Shown here in pieces: positions 46,285-57,854 of a stretch of DNA of 64,000 nucleotides. The stretch lies in assembly GCF_963169125.1 (NCBI RefSeq), contig NC_084793.1:97917071-97981070 (forward strand), given 5' to 3'. The notes under the pieces were generated by a model. That model was not told the origin of the DNA. It saw nothing but the letters and a program-made list of their open reading frames with translations, and searched no databases. The stretch comes from Humulus lupulus. Lineage: Eukaryota > Streptophyta > Magnoliopsida > Rosales > Cannabaceae. A program made the translations under genes and the position numbers. Position 1 is the first letter of the stretch; every line of letters starts with the position of its first letter.

Positions 46285-47480
46285 TCATTGATAATATTTC
46301 TTCAAATGGATAGCATTCCAAGTTCGTGGGACTGCTTCTCCATTAAGCCGAGCTAACTTGTAGGTTCTTTCTTTTATGACCTCAGTTATTTGGTAGGGCC
46401 CTTCCCAGTTCGGCCCCAATACTCCGTCTTTGGGATCCTTACTGGCTAAGAAGACTCTTTTGAGGACCAGGTCGCCAATGCCAAAGGCGCATTTTTTGAC
46501 CTTTGAGTTGAAATAACGAGTGATCTTTTGCTGATAATGCATGAGCTGTAGCTGTGAATCTTCTCGTCTTTCATCAATTAGGTCGAGGGACGCGCAGAGC
46601 ATTCGTGATTGCGGTCCTGGTCAAATGACTGGACTCTATGCGAGGCTACCTTTACTTTGACAGAAAGGACTGCCTCACTCCCGAAAGCCAGGGAGAAAGG
46701 AGTATGAACCGTCGGCGTTCGATGTGAGGTCCGATATGCCCACAGTACCTGGGGGAGCTGTTCTGGCCAGACTCCCTTGGCTTCGTCAAGTCTTTTCTTA
46801 AGGCTTGCCTTAAGCGTTTTATTGACGGCCTCGACCTGCCCATTCTCCTGGGGATAGGCCACGGAGGAGAAGCTTTTTACAATGCCATGCCTCTCACAGA
46901 ATTCAGTGAAGAGATCGCTGTCGAACTGCATTCCATTATCTGATACGATCTTCTTTGGCAACCTGAATCGACAGATAATGCTTTTGACCACGAAGTCGAG
47001 GACTCTTTTTGAAGTGATAGTTGCCAGGGGCTCTGCTTCTGCCCACTTAGTGAAGTAGTCGATAGCCACCACCGCATAACAGACTCCTCCCTTTCCAGTG
47101 GGGAGGGCGGCAACCAAGTCGATTCCCCAGACCGCGAATGGCCACGGGGACGAGATCATCTTCAGCTCGACCAGGGGAGCTTGGGCAATTGTGGAGAATC
47201 GCTGGCATTTGTCACATTTTTTGACGTAGGAGATCAAGTCCTTTGACAGAGTGGGCCAATAATATCCTTGCCTTAAGATCTTCAGGGCCAAGCTTTTCCC
47301 CCTAGTGTGATCTCCACAAAAACCCTCGTGCACTTCCTGCAAAATGGTCTTCGCTTCGCCTGGCAGAACACATCGTAGGAGAGGTAGAGAGTGTCCACGC
47401 CGGTATAATATCCCATCTACCATTGTATACCTTGGAGCCTGGTAAAGTACCCACCTTGCGTCATTACGCTCTTCAGGTAA
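46285..47480 (-). pseudogene. Tat integrase, frameshifted
   Basis: The H-H-C-C zinc domain (HEGFCGDHTRG ... KKCDKCQRF, ~47160-47350) and the catalytic residues are intact: Asp in GIDLVAALP (~47115), Asp in VSDNGMQF (~46925), and Glu in QENGQVEAVNK at the DD35E spacing. The frame ends early at 46578. The C-terminal part (KKCAFGIGDLVLKRVF, GPNWEGPYQITEV, WNAIHLKKYY) continues to 46285 in another frame from about 46602, so a frameshift lies between 46578 and 46602. No chromodomain follows, as expected for Tat. Confidence 0.85.
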
Positions 47481-48293
47481 CTTTCCTGCTGTGAGATATT
47501 CGAGGATGGGGGTCATCCAGGTCGGTCTGGCGTCGATCATCTCGACCTCCGCCCCGAATTCCTCTATGCTTGGTTTCTCCAAGAACTCTACCGGCACTAA
47601 CCCCAGAGTCTCCGCCTCCCCGGAGGTAGCGAGTGTTGCGAGTGCGTCCGCCCTGACATTCTGCTCTTGAGGTATCTGCTCGATTGAGCCACGCTCGAAT
47701 GCAGACAACTCGCTCTTTACCTTGGCCAGGTAAGCAGCCATCTTGGTTCCCCGTGCTTGGTATTCACCTAGCACTTGGTTTACCACGAGCTGGGAATCGA
47801 TGTAACATTGGACGGAGCTGGCCTTCAGCTCCTGGGCCACCCTTAGCCCGGCCAGTAAAGCTTTGTATTCAGCCTCGTTGTTGGACGCTTTGAATCGTAA
47901 TCTCAATGCCGAGTGGAATCGATGTCCTTCTGGGGATATCAAAATGAGTCCAGCCCCGGAGCCATTCTCGTTAGATGAGCCATCTACAAAGACCTTCCAT
48001 GAGGCCTGGACTAAGGAGGCCTGGGTTGAATCTTCCACAGGATCTTCTCGGAATCCTGTGCATTCTGCCACAAAATTAGCCAGGGCCTGGCTTTTTATTG
48101 TAGTTCGCGGTGTGTACAAAATCTTGAACTGGCTGAGCTCAATAACCCACTTCAACAGACATCCCGATGCTTCAGGATTTTGCAAAACCTGCCTTAAAGG
48201 TTGATCGGTTATGACATGTATTAAGTGGGACTGGAAATACGGCCTGAGCTTTCGGGAGGCCATAATGAGACAGAAAGCCATATTTTCCATCAA
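47481..48293 (-). pseudogene. Dual RNase H region of the Tat pol (gypsy RNase H end plus archaeal-type RNase H)
   Basis: The first part (ITDQPLRQVLQNPEASGCLLKW, ~48120-48210) is the C-terminal half of the ordinary gypsy RNase H. After a linker comes a second RNase H (VFVDGSSNENGSGAGLIL, ~47950-48000; NNEAEYKALLAGL; VQCYIDSQLVVNQV; NVRADALATLA) with its D-E-D residues in place. The tandem pair is diagnostic of the plant Tat lineage. The upstream RNase H start is separated by a stop at 48363-48365. Confidence 0.82.
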
Positions 48294-48365
48294 CAGATGC
48301 CGGGACTCAGCTTCGAGAAGCCTCTTGCTGATGTAATAGACTGGCTTCTGAGACCAGTCTTCTTC

Positions 48366-49625
48366 TCAGACTAATACGGCACTTGCTGCATCTTCTGTGA
48401 CAGCTAGATAAAGGAAAAGAGACTCTCCTGCCGTTGGTTTGGACAATACGGGTGGCTCCGCTAAATGTGCTTTCAGGTCAAGGAAGCCACGTTCGCACTC
48501 CTCGGTCCATTCAGACTTCTTATTCCCCCGGAGTAGGTTGTAGAATGGCAGACACTTGTCGGTAGATTTAGAGATAAACCGATTAAGGGCCGCCACCCTT
48601 CCTGTCAAGCCTTGAACGTCCTTTCACGACCGAGGTGAGGGAAGCTCAAGCAACGACCTGATCTTATCGGGGTTTGCCTCGATTCCTCTGGTGTTGACAA
48701 TGAAACCCAGGAATTTCCCTGATGTGACCCCAAAAGTGCACTTCTGCGGGTTAAGCCTCATGCCGTATTCTCTCAGTATCTTAAAGCATTCCTCCAGGTT
48801 AGAAACATGGTTATCGGCAGTTTTTGACTTGACCAGCATGTCGTCAACGTACACTTCCATGTTCTTCCCAATCTAGTTGGCAAACATCCTATTTACCAAC
48901 CTCTTGTATGTAGCTCCGGCGTTCTTCAGCCCAAATGGCATGACCTTGTAACAATAAACGTTAGTTGGGGTCATGAAGCTAGTGTGCTCCTGGTCCGCCG
49001 GATTCATGGAGATCTGATTATATCATGAATATGCATCCATTAAGGACATGATCTCGTGCCCCGCCGTGGCGTCTAGCAATTGGTCGATCCTTGGCAAGGG
49101 GAAACAGTCTTTGGGGCAAGCTTTGTTCAGATTGGAGAAGTCGATGTAGGTCCGCCATTTCTCGTTGGGCTTCGGGACCAACACAGGATTGGCGACCCAG
49201 ACTGGGAACTTAGCTTCGCGGATAAAGCCGCACTTTAAGAGTCGGGCTACTTCCTCTTCTAGTGATTCAACTCGGGTTGTTCCTAGGCGCCTCTGTTTCT
49301 GGGATTTCGCAGGCACGCTTTTATCCAAATGGAGGGTGTGAATGATGACGCTCGGACTGATCCCCACCATGTCCTCATGAGACCATTCGAACACGTCCAG
49401 GTTCTCCTGCAGGAACTTAATCAGCTCCGCCTTCCTTTCGTCACATATATTTTTCCCGAGCTTTACCATCCGCGAGGGATTCTGTGGATCGATATTTACC
49501 TCCTCGAGCTCTTCGATAGCTTGGAGCTCAGATTTATCCTCGCCTATTCTGGGGTCGATATCATCCCCTAAGATGATATTTTCCCCTTCTGCATTCTGAG
49601 GTTTTTCAATCTCAGGACTAGGCAC
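48366..49625 (-). pseudogene. Tat reverse transcriptase with four stops
   Basis: RT blocks seen on minus: ARLLKCGFIREAKFPVWVANPVLVPKPN (~49170-49260), TYIDFSNLNKACPKDCFPLPRID, MPFGLKNAGATY, the catalytic box VYVDDMLVKS (~48835-48855) and FLGFIVNTRGIEANPDKI. Stops lie at about 49020 (in the AYSGYNQ block, Gly to stop), about 48873, about 48620 (Trp to stop) and 48363-48365. The YVDD box itself is intact. Confidence 0.85.
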
Positions 49626-49631
49626 AAGTTC

Positions 49632-52541
49632 CTAAGATTCCTCATTTCCACCTTGGACGGTCATCGTTAACTGTCTGGGTTTTAATTTTCCCTTCATAGA
49701 AATGTTGTAGCATTCCCCGGCAGCAAGTTGATCGCCACGGACCGTGCATATCCCCGTGGAAGAGGGGAATTTTAGCGCGAGGTGGCAGATGGAGGTAACA
49801 GCTTCAAACGCTATTAGTGTAGGTTGACCCAAAATGGCATTGTACGCGGCGGGACAATCGATGACCACAAACTCGAGGAGTTTCGAGACTGTCCGAGGTC
49901 CCTCTCCCAAGGTGATCACCAGCTCGATCATTCCTATTGCCGCCAATCCTTCTCCAGAGAATCCGTAAAGCATCATGGAGGTGGCTTTCAGCTCGGTGAC
50001 AGACAAACCCATCTTTTCCAGCGTGGACCGGAACAGTAGGTTTACCGAGCTCCCATTATCGACCAGCACTCTCCTAACCCTCTGATTAGCGAGTTGTACG
50101 GCTATGACCAGAGGGTTGTTATGAGGGAACTGGACGTGGCTGAAATCTTCTTCAGTAAATATGATTGGTTGCCTCTCCAATTGTTGCTGCTTCGGTAGAT
50201 GCTGCTTAGGGACAAACTCCACTCCATTGTGAGCCTTAAGTTCGTTGACATATCTTTTTTGGGCACCTCTGCTCGTGCCAGCCAAGTGGGGACCTCCAGA
50301 GATCGTGGAAATCTCTCCTCCTATCACGGGAGGAGGGACGTCCTGATCTACCCGAGATCCGGGCTGACTTATTGGGACTTCTAGAGCTGGATGACCGGCG
50401 GGAACTCTATTTCGCGCATATTGAGCCAAGGGTCTGGCTCTGATGAGAGTCTTGATCTCATCCTTCAGGTGCCTACAATCATCGGTATTGTGGCCAATGT
50501 CGTTGTGGAACCGACAAAACTTGGAAGGGTCTCGCTTACCCTTCTGGTGCTTTAACGTTTCCGGCTTCTTCCAGGGGAGGCGAGCAGAATTTGCTAGGAA
50601 GATGTTCTCTCTAGAGTGGGTGAGCTCGATATAAGTGGCATAGACCGGCTTGAATTTTTCTACGGACTTGTTCTTCTTTGGGCCGTTCTGATTGCCCTCG
50701 CTGCTCCCCTTTCTCTTGCCTTCACCAAACTGGTTATTCTGTGTAACGATTTTGGTCTCTGTCACGACCTCTGTTCCCACTCCAACGGGCTGTTCAGGGG
50801 CCTGGTTGGTTCCTGCGGCTGATGCTCGCGCCTCCTCCAGGTTTATCCATCCCTGGGCCCTATTTAGGAATTCATTTACGGTGCTGACTCCCTTCCTTTG
50901 TATCTCTTCCCAGAGTCCTCCTTCAACGAGGATCCCAGTCCTCAAAGCCATGAGCTTGGAGCTGTCATCTGCGTCTCTGGCCTGAGCAACGACGTTCGCG
51001 AATCTGCTCAGGTAAGCCTTCAGAGGCTCATCGGATTGCTGCCTTACGTTTGCCAGGGTATCGGCCTTGACGCGGGTAGCCTGGGAAGCTCGGAATGCTC
51101 TCTTGAAGTTAGCAGGGAAAGTTTTCCATGAGCCGATTGACTGTTTCTTACTCTGTTTGAACCATTGTCTAGCCGGCCCAGTCAAGGTGGAGGGAAATAT
51201 TAAACAACTCAGCTCGGGGCCAATGTTGGGGCCATCATCAAGGTATTGAACATACCCAGATGATCCGACGGATCCCCATCTCTGTTGAATTTGGACAAGT
51301 GCGGCATACGGAAACCAGGTGGATATGCCGTTGCTGTTATGCTGGGGGCGAAGAGCTCAAGTTCGTCCCCTGAATCATATTCATCTTTTTCTTTTTCTGA
51401 TAGGAGCTTCCTTATCAGCTCCTCCATTTGAGCCAGACGCTCAAGGGTTTTTTCCTGACTTCCTTGGTTGTTCCGGGGCTGTTCAACAGCTCCGGATCCA
51501 TTGTGTGCGTTTGGCAGGTTATTGTCCCTCCTATCTTGAGATAGGTTATATGGGACGTTCCCGTTGTCACATACTTCAGACAGGTCTTCCCTTTGGCGAG
51601 CGCGGCTGCCGTTTCCAACTGGGTCTCCTCTTCGAGAGTTTAGGCGATCTCGGAGGTCGTCTCTAGGGGTGGCCTGAGGACTTTGCGCCGAGCTCAAGCG
51701 CTGGCGCAGGTCTCCACCGGATAGATCACTTCGACGGCTTTCGGTCCAATAGATTCCATTTGAGAAGCTCGGGGCCCGTCGCTGAGGACGAGGATCCGGG
51801 ACTTCTCTAGGCGCCCGGCTACGATGGGAAGGTCCGGCAGAAGGAGGATTTCTCCTACTGCTCCCATGAGCCGGAATGTCTCAGACTGGCCGGGGAGGAG
51901 ACGGGTATCTTATTGGTGAAGGAGGATGCCTGACCGGGGATGCAATCCTAGTCCCGTCAGAGCGGATCAAGTTAGGTCGCGGTCGCTCCGCTCTACCATC
52001 CTCCGCGTCCTGTGCTTGGCGGTCTGAGCGAGGCGTAGGATGGCTGGCTGGGGCGGGCTGTCACTGTGAGCCCTCCCCGGATCTCCTTCGCGAGCTCCCT
52101 CGAGCCCTCCTGGGCGCGCTCGAGGGCGGAAGTGAGTTGGGAGTTGAGGTCCGGACCGATCGGCTGTACTGTTGCTCGGCCCTAGGTAGTTCCTCAAAAG
52201 TGGTTTCTCGGTGGTGCGATGTGAGAGTGGAATTTGATATTGGGGGTCTGACCGACCGACCGGGCCTGGACCGATTACCCCGGCGGGACTTATGAGTCTT
52301 GCCTTGCCTCTTTCCGACGTTAGCGTCGGTTGTAAGAGGGGGTAGTCGGGCCAAAACCTCTTGAATCTGCTGGTTAGCTTTCGCCAGTTGACTTCTCAGC
52401 TGTGCATTTTCCATTTCCACTGCCGTGTAAAAATCTGGATTCAGATTGGGCGGCCGGGGAGCCAAACTTCCAGTGTCTTCTTGGACTATTGGTTGCTTGC
52501 CCGGCCGCTGCTGAACCTCAGGGTTCTGATCATCGGACATG
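49632..52541 (-). pseudogene. Tat gag and aspartic protease, frameshifted
   Basis: Gag starts at about 52541 on minus with MSDDQNPEVQQ. It is Arg/Ser/Pro-rich and has stops near 52058 and 51880. It continues through PPGFRMPHLSKFNRDGDPSDHLGMF (~51240-51310), shifts frame by one base at about 51205, and goes on with the gag core (TGPARQWF, LKAYLSRFANVVAQA). The zinc motif CRFHNDIGHNTDDC (C-x2-H-x4-H-x4-C) is at about 50475-50520. The protease motif VLVDNGSSVNLLF is at about 50030-50075, with AILGQPTL at about 49830. The frame closes at 49632, next to the RT frame. Confidence 0.85.
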
Positions 52542-52559
52542 GCGGCATGATGGGCCTCA

Positions 52560-52815
52560 CTGTCTCTATAAATAAGGAGGTTGGGCAAATTTGTAAAGGA
52601 CGGGATTTTTTGCACTATATAAGAACTTTGGAAAAAAGAGAGATCAATAAAATAACAAAGTGGACATAGGTCAATTTCTTGGATTGAACCAATATAAATC
52701 TTTGTGTGTGGTTTTAATCCTTTCAAATTTTTATTCTTATATCACTTTTGTTTTCATTGAATCAATAATGTTTCCCTATTAATTTTTTATTGACGGATTT
52801 CCCCATCAACGTTAT
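52560..52815 (-). repeat. Fragment of another gypsy LTR abutting the truncated Tat element
   Basis: On minus the segment from about 52811 begins GTTGATGGGGAAATCCGTCAA. It contains TTTATATTGGTTCAATCC and ends near TTATTTATAGAG, the same order (GTGGTTCA.. then ATTTATAGG) as in the Tat-type LTRs at 4710 and 41286, but in the opposite orientation. It replaces the expected 5' LTR. Its nature is inferred from this layout. Confidence 0.35.
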
Positions 52816-52820
52816 CTGTG

Positions 52821-53084
52821 TGTAGAAACTCAAGGGTGCATAAGCAAGAATTAGAGACTGGTAGTAATCAAGAACAGAGAAAATGGTATAAACCAATATT
52901 GAGAGAAGAAGCTTGTTAAGCAAAAGCTTAATCTTCTCTATGATGCTAACCCTTTATTTATAGACAAAATGTTTGTACAAAAAAAAAATTAAACTAACTG
53001 AATGTAACAACTAACTAACTAACTAATTATTACAAAATAACTAACTAATAAAACAATTAACTAATTTTGTCTTGTTGGTTAACA
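52821..53084 (-). repeat. 3' LTR of the young copia element
   Basis: Bounded by TGTAGAAACTC and GGTTAACA and followed by the tract TCCCCCCTC (plus strand). It contains repeated AACTAACT motifs. Confidence 0.9.
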
Positions 53085-53460
53085 TCCCCCCTCAAACGAA
53101 AAAGGGTTGAAGCCATTTTCAGTTTGGACTTCAGATACAAAAACCTCTCTGTGGACAAAGCTTTGGTAAGTGCATCAGCCACTTGATCATAAGCTGGAAC
53201 ATAACGCACACACAACTCCTTTTCCAATATTTGATCCCTTACAAAATGCAAGTCAATCTCGATGTGTTTGGACCGAGAATGAAAAACTGGATTTGCTGCA
53301 AGAGCAGCTGCACTTTGGTTGTCAACCCAAAGAATTGGAGGTTGTGAGAGTGAACATTGAAGCTCGGACAAAACAGAGACCAGGCATTTTAATTCTGCTG
53401 CTGCATTAGCAAGAGCTCTAAACTCACTTTCAGTACTAGAGCTGGCCACCACCTACTGTT
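53057..53460 (-). pseudogene. copia RNase H, C-terminal part of pol
   Basis: ASSSTESEFRALANAAAEL, LWVDNQSAAALA, HSRSKHIEIDLHFVRD and VADALTKALS are classic copia RNase H blocks. A TAG at about 53450-53452, in place of a Lys codon after SAKKQ, separates it from the RT frame. The end of the frame reaches into the LTR, as usual. Confidence 0.88.
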
Positions 53461-54835
53461 TCTTTGCTGACCATGAGATTAAATTTCCACCCAGATAGAT
53501 GACATAGCCACCAGTCAACCTTCTATCATCAACACAGGATGCCCAATCAGCATCAGAGTACCCTTGCAGAAGAATAGATGAGGCAGGAGAGATATGAAGA
53601 CCATCAGAGATAGTGCCTTTGAGATATCTCAACAATCGTTTACATGCTTCCCAATGAATTGTTGTTAAAGCCTGAATAAATTGACTCAGCTTGTTGATAA
53701 TGAAGGCCACATCAGGCCTGGTAAGAGAGAGATATTGTAAGGCTCCCAAAGTACTCCTATACAGAGTTTTATCCTCAAATGGTTCACCATCATTCAAGGA
53801 CAATTTTGTTGCCGAGCTAGTGGGATTAGGAGAACTTTTTGCACCTTCCATATGCAATTTAACAAGAAGATCTGTAATGTACTTTGTTTGTGAAAGGTAC
53901 ATTCCAGTTTCATCCCTGAATATTTCTACTCCTAGAAAGTAATGAACAGCACCAAGGTCCTTTAGACAGAAAGAATTGTTTAAGTCCGAGATAAGTTGAC
54001 TAATTAGAGCAGAATTTGGACCGGTAACTAGAATATCATCCACATAGACTAGAAGTATGATGAGCTTATCTCCCAAGCCATAAACAAACAAGGATGAATC
54101 AGACTTGGACAGATGAAAACCCCACTTAGTCAATGTGGTCTTGAGCTTCTCATTCCAAGCTCTAGGAGCTTGTTTAAGACCATAGATTGCCTTCTTCAGT
54201 TTGCAAACATATGTAGGTCTGTCAAGGTCAACAAAACCCTGTGGTTGCTGCATAAAGACTGTCTCAGTTAGATCACCATTTAAGAAGGCATTGCTGACAT
54301 CAAGTTGCTTGACTTCCCAATTAAAAGAGACAACCAAGGTAAGGACTATTTTGACAGTGGCTGGTTTAACAACTGGTGAAAATGTGTCTTCATAGTCAAT
54401 ACCAGGAGTTTGCAAGTATCCTTTTGCAACTAATCGAGATTTGAATTTGTCTAGAGTGCCATCTGCATTAAGTTTAACTCTAAACACCCACTTGTTTGTG
54501 ATAACATGCATTGTTGGATCATAGGGAACAAGAACCCAAGTACCTGCCTTCTTTAGAGCAACATATTCACAATTCATTGAAGCAAACCATTTTGGATCTT
54601 TCAATGCTGCAGCAACAGACTTAGGTTCAGATGGTAATAATGCTTCAGGCAAGGGATACTTACTGGCCAGATAAGCTTTTGGCTTTGAAATTCCACTTTG
54701 AGACCTTGTTCTCATGGAATGAGTTCTTGCCACTTCTGTTGAGACAATTTGTTGAGGTTCCACAGTTGCAGAACCAATCTGCTGAGAAGTTTTGGATGGT
54801 GATATGGTGGGAATTGGTGGCTGCTGGATTTGCAT
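53453..54835 (-). pseudogene. copia reverse transcriptase (domain intact)
   Basis: A 460-residue open frame covers a Pro/Gln-rich linker, then the whole [26 protein letters not shown] (~54420-54500), [37 protein letters not shown], the catalytic box [11 protein letters not shown] (~54020-54060), and the start of RNase H ([19 protein letters not shown]). It makes the polyprotein's polymerase, copying element RNA into DNA. The domain itself has no visible lesion, but the frame is closed by stops on both sides, so pol is broken as a unit. Confidence 0.9.
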
Positions 54836-56290
54836 GTTTGGTGACTGCTGGGTTTGTGTATTTGGTGGTTGTTGGGGTTGAGTGTTTAGGGGTTGAGTGT
54901 TTGGTGGCTGTTGAGGTTAAGTGTTTGATGGCTGTTGGGGTTGAGTGTTTGGTTGTTGTGGGGTTTGAGTGTTTGGTGGTTGTTGAGGTTCAGCAGATGA
55001 TGTCTCATGATGCACAGAATCAGGTACAACATTCATTGAGTTAGTATAAGTATTAACCATACTTGGATAAAAAGTAGCTGTAGGAAATGAAGATGAGGAT
55101 GAATGTACCTGAGTAACTGAACTAGATTGAGAATGAGCTAGAAAGTAAGTTTCATTAAAAACTACATTTCGAGCAATGAATATTCTGCCTTCCTTATTCT
55201 CACATATGTAGCCCTTATGATGAGATGAGTAGCCTAAGAATAGACATTCCTGAGATCTAAACTCCAATTTATGTGCATTATATGATCTGAGGTGTGGAAA
55301 GCAACTGCAGCCAAAGGGTTTAAGAATGCTATACTCAGGCTTCCTGAAAAATAAACACTCATAAGGACTGATGTAGTCAAGAACTGAGGTTGGTAATCTA
55401 TTGATTGTGAATACAGCAGATTGAAATGCATGCCACCAGTAATCAAAGGACAAAGTAGAGCGAGCTAAAAGTGTTAAACCAGTCTCAGTAATATGCCTAT
55501 GCTTTCTTTCAGCACGTCCATTTTGTTCACTGGTTTTTGGACAAGGATGCTGAAAATGAATCCCTTGATCACTCAAAAATCGAGCAAAGGGCCTATACTC
55601 TCCTCCCCAATCAGCTTGGACAGCTTTAATTGGTAAATTGAACTATTTTTCAACCATACTTTTGAACTTGATGAACACATTAAATGCTTCTCCTTTGAGT
55701 GTCAAAGGAAAAATCCAAGTGTACCTGCTGTAATCATCAAGAAAGTGCACATAATAGTTGAAACCATCTTTGGAAACAATGTGAGAGAGGCCCCAAATAT
55801 CAGTATGGATGAGTTCTAAAGGTTGAGAGGCTCTGCTATTGGATAGAGGGAAAGGTTGTTTGTGACTTTTACCTTGTTGACAAGCTGTACAAAATTTGAG
55901 AGTTTTTAGAGAACCAGAGTGAGGTAAATTAGGTAAAAGTTTAGCTAAAGTTTGTGTGGCAGGATCCCCCAGCTTACAATGCTAATTGTTAACATCATTA
56001 GCAGTATGGGAAAGAAAGACTTTAGGAGAAAAATGGTTGTTATTAATATCAGAATTTGTACAACATATGTCTGAGATATTGGAATTACAACTCATTTCTG
56101 GTTTATTTGAAGTACACTTACAATTGGAATTAAAAGACAACTTGGAAGAACTTGTAGCTAAATGACACTGCAAAGAGGAACTTGGGATACTGGACGCATC
56201 TCTAAGCAAGTATAATCCATCTTTAGCCTTCCCCTTGAGAAGAATAGTCTCGGATTCCTTGTCCTTAATGAAACAGCAGTTTTTGTGGAA
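54836..56290 (-). pseudogene. copia integrase and linker
   Basis: From 56290 downward: HC-type zinc region (CTACQQGKSH at about 55870-55895), first catalytic Asp in LIHTDIWG (~55815), second in VQADWGGEY (~55605), and Glu in [13 protein letters not shown] (~55520). FGCSCFPHL and [12 protein letters not shown] follow in the C-terminal part. Stops lie near 55980 and 55645. The linker to RT (54840-55010) is a low-complexity Pro-Gln-Asn-Thr repeat (about eight PQQP/NTQ units) with one stop near 54918. Confidence 0.85.
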
Positions 56291-56820
56291 TTCAAGAAAA
56301 CACATCATTGTCAGTGGTTAGTTGAGAAACACTAACAAGATTCTTAGTCATGGAAGGCACTTGAAGAATAGAGTTTAAATGTAAAGGACAAGTAGGAACA
56401 GATGAGGGTAAGGAAGCAGAGCCTATATGGGTAATAAGAAGTTTCTTACCATTACCTACGGCAAGAGTTTCATTGCCATTGTAGGGAGAAGCAGAATGAA
56501 GATTGTCAGATCCATTTGCAACATGATTTGTAGCTCTTGTATCCACATACCATGAAGAATCATCACCAAAATCAGATACCATGTTGGTGAGATAGACCTA
56601 AGGATCATAAGAAAACTCCTGTTCAGTAAGATAAGCTCGCGGAGAAGAAGCTCCATATTTGGGAGTCACCCAGTTCTTGTCAAATCTATAATGGCAAACA
56701 GCTACTGTATGACCAGTTCGAAGACAAACTTGACACACAAGATGATTTCCATTTCCACGAGCATAACCACGGCCACGACCACCTTCACCAGATGTGCCAC
56801 GACTAGGATAAAAAGGAGGT
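56291..56820 (-). pseudogene. copia gag zinc knuckle and protease, active-site change
   Basis: A CCHC knuckle (CQVCLRTGHTVAVCH, ~56690-56735) follows an Arg/Gly-rich stretch. The protease motif reads WYVDTRATNHVAN (~56515-56550) where D-T-G-A-T is expected, so the Gly after the catalytic D-T is Arg (a GGA to AGA-type change). A stop near 56596-56598 also breaks the frame. The protease is predicted inactive. Confidence 0.8.
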
Positions 56821-57557
56821 CAAGATCCAGTATTTTTGGAGCTTCCAAAAGCAAGATTTGCTTGAATCTTTAAAGAAAGATCAGTAAGGGTGTTGTGATG
56901 CTCAAGCCGAGTTTCATGAGATAAAAGGAGTGCTTGAACCTCCTCAAAGGACAGAAGATCACTTCTTGAAGTGATCCCAGAAACCACAGAATCAAATTCA
57001 GGACCCAAGCCATTTAACAGTTGGAGCACTAAGTCTTGAGAGCTAACAGGAGAGCCAGCAATAGCCAGAGAATTAGCAATCGATTGAACTTTCTCAACAT
57101 ATTCAGATATAGGGAGATTACCTTTGCTGATATGGGAGAACTGACCTTTCAATTGTAGAAGACGAGCCTTAGTTTGACTAGAAATTTTTTGCTCCAAGGC
57201 TCGCCAAACAGTGAAAGAAGTGGGGAAATTGGCAACACAGGCAAGCACTAGTTCAGTCATGGAGGAGCGAAGCCATGAAAGGAGGAGCTGATCCTTTCGT
57301 TTCCATTGCAAGAATTCTGGATTAGGGGCACCAGTGACCAGAGTGGCAGTCGGAGTGACATCGGAAAACAAGATCTGATCAAGATCATGCCCAATCACCG
57401 TAGGAACAACTTGAGATTTCCAAGAAAGGAAGTTGAGATGATCAAGCTTGATTGTAAGAGAGGAAATGAGGGAGTTGGAAAAGGGATTCCATTGTTGTGG
57501 GAGAGCAGCAGGAAGCACGGTTGTCGTAACTCCAGGATCAGAAGTAGACGATTCCAT
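56820..57557 (-). pseudogene. copia gag, intact N-terminal frame
   Basis: A 245-residue frame starts with ATG at 57557, about 27 bases inside the 5' LTR edge. Typical copia gag blocks are ISSLTIKLDHLNFLSWKSQV, DQLLLSWLRSSMTE, VWRALEQKISSQTKARLLQLK and LLNGLGPEFDSVVSGI. It is the best preserved gag in the window. The frame ends with a stop at 56820 just before the Arg/Gly-rich knuckle region. Confidence 0.88.
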
Positions 57558-57573
57558 TGACGCTAGTCAGTGA

Positions 57574-57584
57574 CGATGATACCA
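57574..57584 (-). other. Primer binding site of the young copia element
   Basis: Minus reads TGGTATCATCG directly after the LTR, matching the first eight bases of the initiator tRNA-Met type site. Confidence 0.75.
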
Positions 57585-57849
57585 TGTAGAAACTCAAGGG
57601 TGCATAAGCAAGAATTAGAGACTGGTAGTAATCAAGAACAGAGAAAATGGTATAAACCAATATTGAGAGAAGAAGCTTGTTAATCAAAAGCTTAATCTTT
57701 TCTATGATGCTAACCCTTTATTTATAGACAAAATGTTTGTACAGAAAACAGAATTAGACTAACTGAATGTAACAACTAACTAACTAACTAATTATTACAA
57801 AACAGCTAACTAATAAAATAATTAACTAATTTTGTCTTGTTGGTTAACA
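57585..57849 (-). repeat. 5' LTR of the young copia element
   Basis: Nearly identical to 52821-53084; ends directly at the duplicated CTGTG. Confidence 0.9.
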
Positions 57850-57854
57850 CTGTG

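Larger units (their letters stand above)
41286..52560 (-). mobile_element. Tat-lineage Ty3/gypsy retrotransposon with antisense ORF, 5' LTR lost
   Basis: Order on minus, from the right: gag, protease, RT, RNase H, a second (archaeal-type) RNase H, integrase, a tandem-repeat spacer, an antisense ORF on plus, polypurine tract, 3' LTR. The dual RNase H and the antisense ORF between integrase and the 3' LTR are known features of plant Tat elements (Ogre/Retand group). The element is cut at about 52555-52565, just upstream of gag, so the 5' LTR and primer site are missing. Stops and frameshifts in all genes show it is inactive. Confidence 0.85.
52821..57849 (-). mobile_element. Nearly complete Ty1/copia element (Ale-like), relatively young
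   Basis: LTRs of 264 bp (52821-53084) and 265 bp (57585-57849) run from TGTAGAAACTCAAGG to TTGTTGGTTAACA and differ at only about nine positions by eye. The duplication CTGTG is exact (52816-52820, 57850-57854). A purine tract (GAGGGGGGA on minus) abuts the left LTR and a TGGTATCA primer site abuts the right LTR. Gag, protease, integrase, RT and RNase H are all present, with a few stops. Short LTRs and the RT style suggest the Ale lineage (inferred). Confidence 0.9.
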
